Notes under the pieces: generated by a model
Told to the model about the DNA's origin: nothing
What the model saw: only the letters and a program-made list of their open reading frames with translations
Database searches by the model: none
Shown here: positions 16,001-19,611 of the stretch, piece after piece
Numbering within the stretch: position 1 is the stretch's first letter
How the letters are laid out: each line of letters starts with the position of its first letter
Made by a program: the position numbers and the translations under genes
Virus record (IMG/VR): IMGVR_UViG_3300022871_000144
Span: 1 to 20,908 of that record
DNA: 20,908 nt
Strand: one strand, 5' to 3'
DNA from: a virus

Positions 16001-17679
16001 AAGATAAAGATAATTTATATTATGTATTTATTAGAAAAGAACAATATTCTAAAATATTAAATACCTTGAAAAAACATTTAAGTTATAAAAATAAAGCAAG
16101 TAGATTAAAAAAATATATAGATTCTAACGGAAAAAAAGGTATTATTTGTACTGATAAAATTAAAGATTTGGCTACATATAAATATACTACAGGTAAGTAT
16201 AAAACTAAAAATAAAATATCTTTATCGTTAGCTAAACAAATAAATACAAAATTAAAAAATATTTCTGGATATTTTGTTAAGAAAATAACAAAACCAAAAG
16301 TTAAAACTAAATTTTGTGATTTAACTGTTGAAGGAAATAATAATTATTTGGCAGGCAATAATGCTTTAGTATTTATTCATAATACAGTACTTCATCTATT
16401 TATAGGAGAAGCACAACCATCAAATGAATCAGTAAAGAATTTAGTTAAAAAGGTTTGTAGCAATTACAAATTACCATATTTCACAATAACACCTACTTTT
16501 TGTTATGATGATAAGACGGAAATATTGACAAACAATGGATGGAAATTATTTGAAGATTTAAATCAAACTGAATCTGTGTTATCGTTAAATCCTAAAAATA
16601 ATGAAATTTGTTATCAAAAACCAATTAAATATATAAAACTTCCATATAATGGAAAATTATTAGAAATAAAAGGAAGGCATACAGATTTAATGGTAACACC
16701 TAATCATAAGATGTATATAAAGGGGGTAGGTGTTAAACAACATGGTAATAAAGGAAGGTTTATAAAAAATAATAAAGATGTTTATTTAAAAGAAGCACAA
16801 AATTTAACAACAAGTGATAAATTTCCTAGAAACGGATTTAAATGGAAAGGAAAAAATGAAAACTTTTTTACTCTTCCTACGGTTCAGGGTATAAATATTA
16901 AAAATATAGGTAAGATAAAAATGAAAGATTGGTTGGCTTTTTTTGGAATTTGGTTAGCCGAAGGTACTGTTTGCGGTTCTAAGGGGGGTGCACACAGAAG
17001 CTATGGAATCGTTGTTTCTCAAAGTAGAAATATTAATAATAAGTATTATAAACAAATTGAACAATTATTAAAAAAACTTCCCTTTCATTTTAAATCGACA
17101 GATAGAGGGTTTAATATTAATAACAAACAATTATGGAATTATTTAAGCCAATTTGGAAATTCTAGAACAAAATTTATTCCGAATGAAATTAAACAATTAA
17201 AACCTAGTTTGTTAAATATTTTATATACGTGGTATTATTTGGGGGATGGGGGTAAAACAACAAAATCTAAATATACTTATTCTGTTTCAAATAAATTAAA
17301 TAACGATTTTCAAGAAATCTTGATAAAATTAGGTATAAATAGTTCTTTAAATAAAGGAAGATTAACACAGATACACAATAAATATACTTATGTTGCTGAT
17401 ATGTTGCCATTTAAAAAACATAAATATACCGGATTTGTATATTGTGTTGAATTAAAAGAATATAATATAATTTGTGTTAGAAGAAATGGGAGAGTTATGT
17501 TTGCAGGAAATAGTACTTGCCCGAGTCATGGATATATATTCGGTGAGCATTATAAATGTCCAAAGTGTAATTCTGATTGTGAAGTATATTCTAGGGTAGT
17601 TGGTTACCTAAGACCAATTAGTCAGTGGAACAAGGGAAAAAAGCAGGAATTTAAAGATAGAAAATTATTTAAAATATAA
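10018..17679 (+). CDS. nrdD: Anaerobic (class III) ribonucleoside-triphosphate reductase NrdD with five inteins
   Basis: NrdD reduces ribonucleoside triphosphates to deoxy forms under anaerobic conditions with a glycyl radical installed by NrdG. The frame encodes 2553 residues; removal of five inteins (1856 residues) leaves 697, a normal NrdD. An ATP-cone occupies residues about 1-95 (FKEIIKRDGRKVKFSSNKLT). Conserved pieces are HIHDLSYLSAY|CVGWDL, FSNITLDLEPSPNY, DSRSMC|CRLRLD (probable thiyl-radical cysteine), QTKYTGG|TVLHLF and TITPTF|STCPSHGY. A zinc site follows with C2501, C2514, C2517 and C2521, then the glycyl radical motif RVVGYLRP (G2529). ATG 10018 is preceded by AAAGAGAG. No nrdG is in the window; it may lie elsewhere or be supplied by the host. 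Confidence 0.95.
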   Translation: MAKFKEIIKRDGRKVKFSSNKLTKCLKQAGEVTNEFSDKIAEKLTIRIINLVSQVVEDRLPTVEDVQDCMEEVLLSSTYKETAKACIIYREQHNQLREITSEFNSGIIKDYLKKNDWKVNENSNQGFSLQGLNNYVSSEVTKTYWLNKIYPKEIRDAHNSGELHIHDLSYLSAYCVSSQEHIITCNGSKVANSIKVGDKLIGFDGTGFKPTKVVKVFSREVEDILEIKFEYFGKNKKLRVTGEHPFLTTTGWKEAKLLNVGDEILTATPKDLFSFRCEYGCYKDRKELLSMKEARVGLNIKRKDKFFVENWRKSCRKAQKKLRQDKKLLWKDKTWVESMMQSRRDSGMYQETSERMIKNNSMKNKRVSKKAIKTRTSRGTGFFETNNPMKDPIKKKEIMKKAMSRHLPSNPEKRVIKIIKENRLPIYYVGKADLFIGRYNPDFVDESGNKLIEVFTTKMFDKNRTPDMLKKKEYYAGRGKKCLLLNTDILSDNQISKKLRSFISNGAKVLKIKKLFSKQQGKRKYKFKVVNFHCAPHNNFVVNGLITHNCVGWDLYDLLLSGFKGVVTKTESKPAKHFATCLGQLNNFFFTLAGEAAGAQAFSNLDTLLAPFIRYDKLSYKEVKQYLQEFIFNLNVPTRVGFQAPFSNITLDLEPSPNYVDKYIVIGGELQKEKYKDFQEEMNMFNKAFFEVLLEGDATGKVFTFPIPTYSITKDFDWDNPMLEGLWEMTSKYGIPYFCLEKSTLVYTNNGVKPIGNITLDDMVIGSDGKYKKIKNIFPVIHKKGIKVNTKLGNIVSAENHQFPTKDGVKKIKDITLSDKFIVDNTYLEFENGFKINNFTKEYFDLFDEKNNKIKLENLKSMPIFCKLKPKIKTKIQKLKPFKYVSNRFQTTLKNIKIPLDLNEDICELIGQLIGDGSFRKNGVSLTNADREIIDFFVTKMKSIFGVTSTISKAGESKICKSIGINSVILVGFLKYIGVKRANCWNKEIPTILYNRTEKEIGAFLRGLFDTDGSCLKNKSGKTIISITLMNLKLISQVSELLSMLNIVGRLENNHIVITGNRNIELFSKKIGFRIKRKKNNINILKEFNKPSRGYKIVSKIEAINGKYGEHYKYKKENYFRVKRYESNCFYLFCKKLEKTTSEQEISSISKINTEIETIDIEIESSDNLFLLFNNIFTHNSNFVNSDMKPEDSRSMCCFNGKHEINFKINDSFKIMPLQKIISRYKEIEVLQNGEWVKAKTIKIDYDKPFIKVILRNGLSYNMTDNHINPTQRGNIFTKDLVIGDKLKYSHSHFEYEGVGSYNLGKFIGYYLAEGSSMGTFIQFSIGETETNIADFISKISSEYFGCNTSIMKNTGKSLTVAPQSDVIKMFIDKHISGKATDKHLKNYYSFNHDMLRGIWDGWFEGDGGKSEVYTSSKQLAYQMINIARILGIKINLRTTENEEIFAFGKTYIRNLYTLHICKEKDNGGRIYDNGFVEIIDIKKVSNRNKVAFCVEVATDAPYFELSDGLYTHNCRLRLDTKQLEKRGGGLFGANPLTGSIGVVTINLPRIAYLSTNKKEFFDKLERLMFLAKESLEIKRKIVEKFTENDLYPYTKFYIRKVKERFGEYWKNHFSTIGLIGMNEVCLNFLKEDIGSKNGVKFTEETLVFMRNKLVEFQKDTGNNYNLEATPAESTAYKLAKGDKEEFEDIIVSNEEEYKKGAEPYYTNSTQLPVGYSDSIVDVLDLQDSIQTKYTGGCIEENSLVMTDKGLIKIKDIVKNKNIEVYSFNEKTKKTELKAIKDAFYINVEEKNKLQIELEGNNNIITSSWHPFYVLDENLNIVTKRADELKKNDFVISITNNVKPKNEISINCDIAWLYGEFITDGYVSNHYIGFYSCNKDTIKKIENILTFYIGKTYKKYKDRDIRIYKKDIKHKIEKMLYLDKYGAKTFTCLLHPDTLNFSYENKIALLAGIIDGDGNVPVTGKYIRICSASLNFVLSLMSLLYSLGLTASYKKDKDNLYYVFIRKEQYSKILNTLKKHLSYKNKASRLKKYIDSNGKKGIICTDKIKDLATYKYTTGKYKTKNKISLSLAKQINTKLKNISGYFVKKITKPKVKTKFCDLTVEGNNNYLAGNNALVFIHNTVLHLFIGEAQPSNESVKNLVKKVCSNYKLPYFTITPTFCYDDKTEILTNNGWKLFEDLNQTESVLSLNPKNNEICYQKPIKYIKLPYNGKLLEIKGRHTDLMVTPNHKMYIKGVGVKQHGNKGRFIKNNKDVYLKEAQNLTTSDKFPRNGFKWKGKNENFFTLPTVQGINIKNIGKIKMKDWLAFFGIWLAEGTVCGSKGGAHRSYGIVVSQSRNINNKYYKQIEQLLKKLPFHFKSTDRGFNINNKQLWNYLSQFGNSRTKFIPNEIKQLKPSLLNILYTWYYLGDGGKTTKSKYTYSVSNKLNNDFQEILIKLGINSSLNKGRLTQIHNKYTYVADMLPFKKHKYTGFVYCVELKEYNIICVRRNGRVMFAGNSTCPSHGYIFGEHYKCPKCNSDCEVYSRVVGYLRPISQWNKGKKQEFKDRKLFKI
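10540..11664 (+). other. NrdD intein A, 375 aa, with NUMOD3 and PD-(D/E)XK/Vsr-like nuclease
   Basis: Residues 175-549. Block A: CVSSQEHIITCNGSKVANSI. Block B: KKLRVTGEHPFLTTTGW. Block F/G: FHCAPHNNFVVNGLITHN, with Cys+1. The insert has no LAGLIDADG. It holds a long Lys/Arg-rich helical segment, a NUMOD3-like piece (NNPMKDPIKKKEIMKKAMSR), then NPEKRVIKIIKEN (E412), YNPDFVDESGNKLIEV (D442, E453) and GRGKKCLLLNTDIL. This E...PD...E layout resembles the Vsr/DUF559 branch of PD-(D/E)XK nucleases, used by some phage homing enzymes. The insertion splits LSAY|CVGWDL, at the cysteine I equate with Cys79 of T4 NrdD. Confidence 0.88.
12232..13557 (+). other. NrdD intein B, 442 aa, LAGLIDADG endonuclease
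   Basis: Residues 739-1180, the largest of the seven. Block A: CLEKSTLVYTNNGVKPIG. Block B: LGNIVSAENHQFPTKDG. Block F/G: IDIEIESSDNLFLLFNNIF ending THN, with Ser+1. Two LAGLIDADG helices are intact: LIGQLIGDG (D916) and FLRGLFDTDG (D1012), so the homing endonuclease is probably active. It interrupts KYGIPYF|SNFVNSD. A Lys-rich basic segment precedes the endonuclease and another follows it, which are likely DNA-contact regions. Confidence 0.92.
13609..14559 (+). other. NrdD intein C, 317 aa, LAGLIDADG endonuclease
   Basis: Residues 1198-1514. It starts CFNGKHEINFKI with Cys1 and ends FELSDGLYTHN with Cys+1. The block B position reads LSYNMTDNHINPT, with NH in place of the usual xxH context. 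LAGLIDADG motifs: FIGYYLAEG (E1314) and GWFEGDGG (D1407). It lies between the two cysteines of SMC|CRLRLD, the segment that I equate with the thiyl-radical Cys290 region of T4 NrdD. Because Cys precedes the junction on both sides, the exact boundary could shift by one residue. Only 17 extein residues separate it from intein B. Confidence 0.9.
15229..16383 (+). other. NrdD intein D, 385 aa, LAGLIDADG endonuclease
   Basis: Residues 1738-2122. Block A: CIEENSLVMTDKGLIKIKDI. Block B: NNNIITSSWHPFYVLD. Block F/G: KTKFCDLTVEGNNNYLAGNN, then ALVFIHN, with Thr+1. LAGLIDADG motifs: LYGEFITDG (D1864) and LAGIIDGDG (D1957), both intact. It interrupts QTKYTGG|TVLHLF, a highly conserved NrdD motif. This is the only one of the seven with Thr as +1 nucleophile, which points to an origin different from the Cys+1 and Ser+1 inteins. 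Confidence 0.92.
16501..17511 (+). other. NrdD intein E, 337 aa, LAGLIDADG endonuclease, unusual Gly-Asn C-terminus
   Basis: Residues 2162-2498. Block A: CYDDKTEILTNNGWKLFEDL. Block B: HTDLMVTPNHKMYIKG. Block F: GFVYCVELKEYNIICVRRNG. The end reads VMFAGN then Ser+1, so the usual penultimate His is Gly. Many inteins tolerate this, using other residues to assist Asn cyclisation. LAGLIDADG motifs: GIWLAEG (E2315) and YYLGDGG (D2410). It splits TITPTF|STCPSHGY, two residues before the first zinc-ligand cysteine and 30 residues before the glycyl radical loop. Confidence 0.9.
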
Positions 17680-17685
17680 TACTTA

Positions 17686-17787
17686 TGAAGATTTGGCGTA
17701 GGATAATGGCAAAAACTCTTCCAGCTAAATAGAATAGTAGCATGGTGCAAGTCCAAATCCCACTGGGAGCTATTCCGCAAATCTTCA
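17686..17787 (+). ncRNA. Structured RNA 1 downstream of nrdD, long closing stem with alternative folds
   Basis: TGAAGATTTG (17686-17695) plus CG (17697-17698) pairs with CGCAAATCTTCA (17776-17787): 12 pairs with one bulged G. Flanking ACTTA (17681) and TAAGT (17796) can extend it. Inside are CTTCCAG (17718-17724) with CTGGGAG (17763-17769), or alternatively CCAGCTA (17721-17727) with TAGCaTGG (17738-17745), and a small TCCC-ACT-GGGA hairpin. The 5' arm can instead pair locally (17687-17695 with 17710-17713 and 17717-17721), so two exclusive folds exist. There is no open frame of note. GGTGCAAGTCC resembles a tRNA B-box or the cobalamin/SAM riboswitch signature, but no complete known architecture fits. 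Confidence 0.5.
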
Positions 17788-17808
17788 TTATTGTGTAAGT
17801 ATTCATTG

Positions 17809-17900
17809 CTGATATAATTCAATGGTAGAATGATTGTTTTGTAATCAATATACAGGGGAACGGTTTACAAATCGGCAGAATTGTGGTATAGTTATATCAG
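17809..17900 (+). ncRNA. tRNA-like RNA 2 with D-arm and anticodon-type arm (UGU or UUU), no canonical T-arm
   Basis: CTGATATAA (17809-17817) pairs perfectly with TTATATCAG (17892-17900). Inside is a textbook D-arm, ATTC-AATGGTA-GAAT (17817-17831), with the GG and terminal A of tRNA D-loops. Next comes an anticodon-like arm. Read as tRNA, it has loop TTTGTAA (anticodon UGU, Thr) with one T·T mismatch. A perfect 5-bp stem, TGATT/AATCA, would instead give a GTTTTGT loop. A third hairpin is CGGTT-TACA-AATCG (17861-17874). The expected TTCRA T-arm next to the acceptor is missing, and 18 extra bases lie before the 3' stem strand. It is therefore either a decayed tRNA-Thr or a tRNA mimic. Confidence 0.45.
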
Positions 17901-17920
17901 GTAAAGGAATTAACCTTTAC
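17901..17920 (+). other. Hairpin between the tRNA-like RNA and the next gene
   Basis: GTAAAGG (17901-17907) and CCTTTAC (17914-17920) form a 7-bp stem with a 6-base AATTAA loop. It follows the tRNA-like RNA without any gap and is followed by TTAAAAG, not a true T-run, so it is at best a weak terminator. It may instead mark the 3' end or processing site of RNA 2, or shield the 5' end of the downstream mRNA. The ribosome binding site of the next gene (AGAAGGGGG) begins a few bases later. Confidence 0.4.
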
Positions 17921-17940
17921 TTAAAAGAAGGGGGATTAAA

Positions 17941-18099
17941 ATGAGGGTAGATTTAAATATTGATAGATTAAGAGAACAAGAAGAATCAGCTTATTATGAA
18001 TTTATGCAATTAAGAGAAGATGACGATTCATTTGCAAAGCTATATAGTAAAGAAGAGTTTCCAGATTGGTATAACGATGTTTATTTAGGAGGAGATTAA
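17941..18099 (+). CDS. Small acidic protein, 52 aa, unknown function
   Basis: ATG 17941 stands behind AGAAGGGGG (17927-17935). It begins MRVDLNIDRLREQEESAYYE and ends DWYNDVYLGGD. Asp and Glu make up about a third of the residues, with many aromatics, no cysteine and no membrane span. The stop lies one base before the start of the CHAP enzyme gene, whose ribosome binding site (AGGAGG) is inside its last codons, so the two are coupled. Function unknown. Another small acidic, aromatic-tailed protein occurs at 18658-18804. Confidence 0.65.
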   Translation: MRVDLNIDRLREQEESAYYEFMQLREDDDSFAKLYSKEEFPDWYNDVYLGGD

Positions 18100-18100
18100 A

Positions 18101-18610
18101 ATGAAAAAGCTTATAATAATAATTAGTATTGTATTATTTTTATTGTTATGTTTATTTGGTAATGCTTCAGGCGAGAATTTAATTGTTACTAAAGCTAAAG
18201 CAGAAATAGGAAATGGGGAAACAGAAAAGAACAATGCAGGTCCAGATATAAGGAGATACACTAGAGGAAGAAACGTAGCATGGTGCGCTGGTTTCGTTAG
18301 CTATATATTAGATGAATCAAATATAGGTCTATTCAAATATAGTCTATCTGCCAAAGCTATTTATAATGAAGCTAAAATAAAAGGTAGAATAACTGACAAT
18401 CCACAAGCTGGTGATTTAGTTGTGTTTAACAGGGGGAATCCTAAATCTTGGCAAGCCCACATAGGCATTATAGAAAAGGTGAGTAGCACCCATATATACA
18501 CTATTGAAGGCAATGTAGGAAGATATCCAGCAACTGTTGAACGATTTACATATAACAAAGATAATATTAAGAATTTACTTGGCTATATAAAAACAGGAAA
18601 AAGTTTTTAA
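18101..18610 (+). CDS. Exported CHAP-domain cell wall hydrolase (likely endolysin)
   Basis: The 169-residue product starts at ATG 18101 behind TAGGAGGAG (18087-18095). Residues about 1-25 form a basic-hydrophobic signal sequence or signal anchor (MKKLIIIISIVLFLLLCLFG, then NASGE). The rest is a CHAP-type NlpC/P60 fold: catalytic Cys62 in WCAGFVSYIL, GDLVVFNRG, catalytic His120 in AHIGIIEKV, and YTIEGN (E136 or N138 as third residue). CHAP enzymes cleave peptidoglycan amide or cross-bridge bonds. With a signal sequence, the protein could be a Sec-exported or signal-anchor-release endolysin, or a secreted wall-modifying enzyme. No separate wall-binding domain is present. A holin-sized membrane protein lies 0.7 kb downstream (19293). 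Confidence 0.87.
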   Translation: MKKLIIIISIVLFLLLCLFGNASGENLIVTKAKAEIGNGETEKNNAGPDIRRYTRGRNVAWCAGFVSYILDESNIGLFKYSLSAKAIYNEAKIKGRITDNPQAGDLVVFNRGNPKSWQAHIGIIEKVSSTHIYTIEGNVGRYPATVERFTYNKDNIKNLLGYIKTGKSF

Positions 18611-18621
18611 TAAAACCAAAA

Positions 18622-18637
18622 AATAATATATAATATA
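18622..18637 (+). promoter_or_regulatory. Repeated 16-bp promoter-like motif, copy 3
   Basis: Exact AATAATATATAATATA in the gap after the CHAP gene, followed by GATAACAAGGGAG, which carries the ribosome binding site of the next gene. It has TATAAT at 18629-18634 and no TTGACA-like element at the -35 distance. Confidence 0.5.
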
Positions 18638-18657
18638 GATAACAAGGGAGAAAGGTT

Positions 18658-18804
18658 ATGTTTAAGGAAAAGAGTGATGAAGTTAAACGTAAGAAAAAGA
18701 TAGCTGAATTAAAAGAAAATTATCCAGATGTTCCAGAAGAGATTTATGATATAGAAGCTTCTGAAGAAATGGCAGAAATGTATTATGATGAATTTGGATA
18801 TTAA
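18658..18804 (+). CDS. Small charged protein, 48 aa, unknown function
   Basis: ATG 18658 is preceded by AGGGAGAAAGG (18644-18654); TAA at 18802-18804. The N-terminal half is basic helix (MFKEKSDEVKRKKKIAEL). The C-terminal half is acidic and aromatic (YPDVPEEIYDIEASEEMAEM, then YYDEFGY). No known motif. It is the first gene under promoter motif copy 3 and is followed by the three-way-junction terminator, so it may form a one-gene unit. Confidence 0.65.
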   Translation: MFKEKSDEVKRKKKIAELKENYPDVPEEIYDIEASEEMAEMYYDEFGY

Positions 18805-18829
18805 AGAATATAACAAATTAGAAGTATTC

Positions 18830-18906
18830 GCCCACTCAAGAGGACCGGTCCCCTTCCGGTTTGGTTACTTGATTAGAAATAGTCAAGTCTCTAGAGTGGG
18901 CTTTTT
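18830..18906 (+). terminator. Three-way-junction RNA ending in an intrinsic terminator
   Basis: GCCCACTC (18830-18837) pairs perfectly with GAGTGGGC (18894-18901). After an A·A mismatch the stem continues as AGAG/CTCT (18839-18842 with 18889-18892). Inside are two hairpins: GACCGG/CCGGTT with a 7-base loop (18843-18861), and ACTTGATTA/TAGTCAAGT with a GAAA tetraloop (18867-18888). TTTTT follows directly at 18902-18906. A simple terminator needs only the outer stem and T-run; the two ordered internal hairpins, the GNRA loop and the palindrome GGACCGGTCC (18842-18851 region) suggest a folded RNA with a further role. It lies between two small genes and would limit read-through into the lower operon. 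Confidence 0.7.
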
Positions 18907-18922
18907 ATTGAGAGGGGGTAAA

Positions 18923-19078
18923 ATGACAAACAAGCTAATTATACAAATGTCTATTGATGAATTGAAGAAAGAAAAAGTATACTTAGAAGAAATGATTGAT
19001 GAGGGATGTTATGGAGTTGCTGATTATGATTATTATATGTTAATCTTAAAAGAACTAACCAAACGAAAGGGGATATGA
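18923..19078 (+). CDS. Small phage protein, 51 aa, unknown function
   Basis: I start at ATG 18923, seven bases after GAGAGGGGG (18910-18918). The frame is open upstream to 18785, but that would run through the terminator structure and overlap the previous gene. The product is helical and acidic (MTNKLIIQMSIDELKKEKVY, LEEMIDEG, DYDYYMLILKELTKRKGI). It resembles the many small helical proteins in phage early regions, but I know no family for it. The next start follows the stop after one base. Confidence 0.65.
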   Translation: MTNKLIIQMSIDELKKEKVYLEEMIDEGCYGVADYDYYMLILKELTKRKGI

Positions 19079-19079
19079 A

Positions 19080-19250
19080 ATGTTGAAAATGCTAGGAAGA
19101 TATCAACGGGGTAAGGTTATATTTAAGGTAATTAAAATGTATCACGGGGAATATGTGGTTCAGGTTTTAGGCTCAGAACAAACACAGAGATTAAATGCAG
19201 ATATGGTTGAGAAAATGCTAAAAAAGGGTGAAATAAAATTAGTAAAATAA
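19080..19250 (+). CDS. Small basic phage protein, 56 aa, unknown function
   Basis: ATG 19080, with AAAGGGGA (19067-19074) inside the end of the preceding gene. The sequence reads as short beta strands (GKVIFKVIKMYHGEYVVQVL), then a helix (TQRLNADMVEKMLKKG), and it ends EIKLVK. The net charge is positive; no cysteine, no membrane segment. Unknown function. Its last codon overlaps promoter motif copy 4. Confidence 0.65.
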   Translation: MLKMLGRYQRGKVIFKVIKMYHGEYVVQVLGSEQTQRLNADMVEKMLKKGEIKLVK

Positions 19251-19261
19251 TATATAATATA
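19246..19261 (+). promoter_or_regulatory. Repeated 16-bp promoter-like motif, copy 4
   Basis: Exact AATAATATATAATATA overlapping the stop of the preceding gene. It is followed by ACTATAAGGATAAATTAAAGGAG, which contains the ribosome binding site of the small membrane protein. TATAAT lies at 19253-19258. It would start the lower operon that runs to the window end without another obvious terminator. Confidence 0.5.
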
Positions 19262-19292
19262 ACTATAAGGATAAATTAAAGGAGTATGTAAA

Positions 19293-19451
19293 ATGAAATA
19301 TGACTATATTGATTTGTTTCTTGGTGTTGGGATTATGTCCGTTGGCATAATTACATTTATAGCAGATGACAGAGATGGAATACTTGCATTGGGTGTGATT
19401 GCTTTGGTTTTCTATTTTTTTGCTCTGTCTTTAAAAAGTGAGGAGAAATAA
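19293..19451 (+). CDS. Two-helix small membrane protein, 52 aa (holin-like candidate)
   Basis: ATG 19293 after AAAGGAG (19278-19284). Two hydrophobic helices are clear: DLFLGVGIMSVGIITFIA (residues about 7-24) and ILALGVIALVFYFFALSL (about 30-47). They are joined by a short acidic turn (DDRDG), with a charged tail KSEEK. Size and topology fit a small two-helix holin or antiholin, and a CHAP wall hydrolase lies upstream, so a lysis role is reasonable. Other small phage membrane proteins look the same, so this is only a candidate. It is the first gene under promoter motif copy 4. Confidence 0.65.
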   Translation: MKYDYIDLFLGVGIMSVGIITFIADDRDGILALGVIALVFYFFALSLKSEEK

Positions 19452-19452
19452 A

Positions 19453-19611
19453 ATGAACACATTAATAAATTGCCCCAGATGCAGAGAAAAGAGTGTACGA
19501 ACTAAAATCTACACTAAAAAGAATGAAATAAAAACTAGGGCAATCTATTGTATCAATAAAGGTTGTGGATTTAGTAGAAGATTAATGTTACCAAACGAAA
19601 GGGAAGTATAA
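19453..19611 (+). CDS. Small zinc-ribbon protein, 52 aa
   Basis: ATG 19453 begins two bases after the previous stop, with GAGGAG (19440-19445) inside that gene. CPRC (residues 7-10) and CINKGC (residues 33-38), separated by a beta-hairpin-like, Lys-rich stretch, give a four-cysteine zinc ribbon of the size of Ogr/Delta-type or transcript-factor ribbons. The end is basic (FSRRLMLPNEREV). Nucleic-acid binding is likely but untested. The stop overlaps the next ATG by one base (TAATG). Confidence 0.7.
   Translation: MNTLINCPRCREKSVRTKIYTKKNEIKTRAIYCINKGCGFSRRLMLPNEREV

Noticed and set aside
17735-17775. Cobalamin- or SAM-riboswitch core (GGTGCAAGTCC)
   Set aside because: The signature is short, and the other obligatory parts (B12 box, or the SAM-I kink-turn and GAUGA region) are missing. 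The downstream gene is not a cobalamin or methionine gene.
17696-17781. Standard tRNA inside RNA 1
   Set aside because: No D-stem or anticodon stem with U33 and a purine at 37 can be drawn, and the B-box-like GGTGCAAGTCC has no 5-bp T-stem.
17830-17900. Group I intron core resembling the T4 td intron (GGGGAAC...AAATC...AATTGT)
   Set aside because: No P7 R/S pair could be found, the block is too short, and no split exon flanks it.
18785-18922. Longer version of the 51-aa gene, starting at 18785
   Set aside because: It would be translated through the three-way-junction terminator and overlap the previous gene. ATG 18923 has a strong GAGAGGGGG ribosome binding site.
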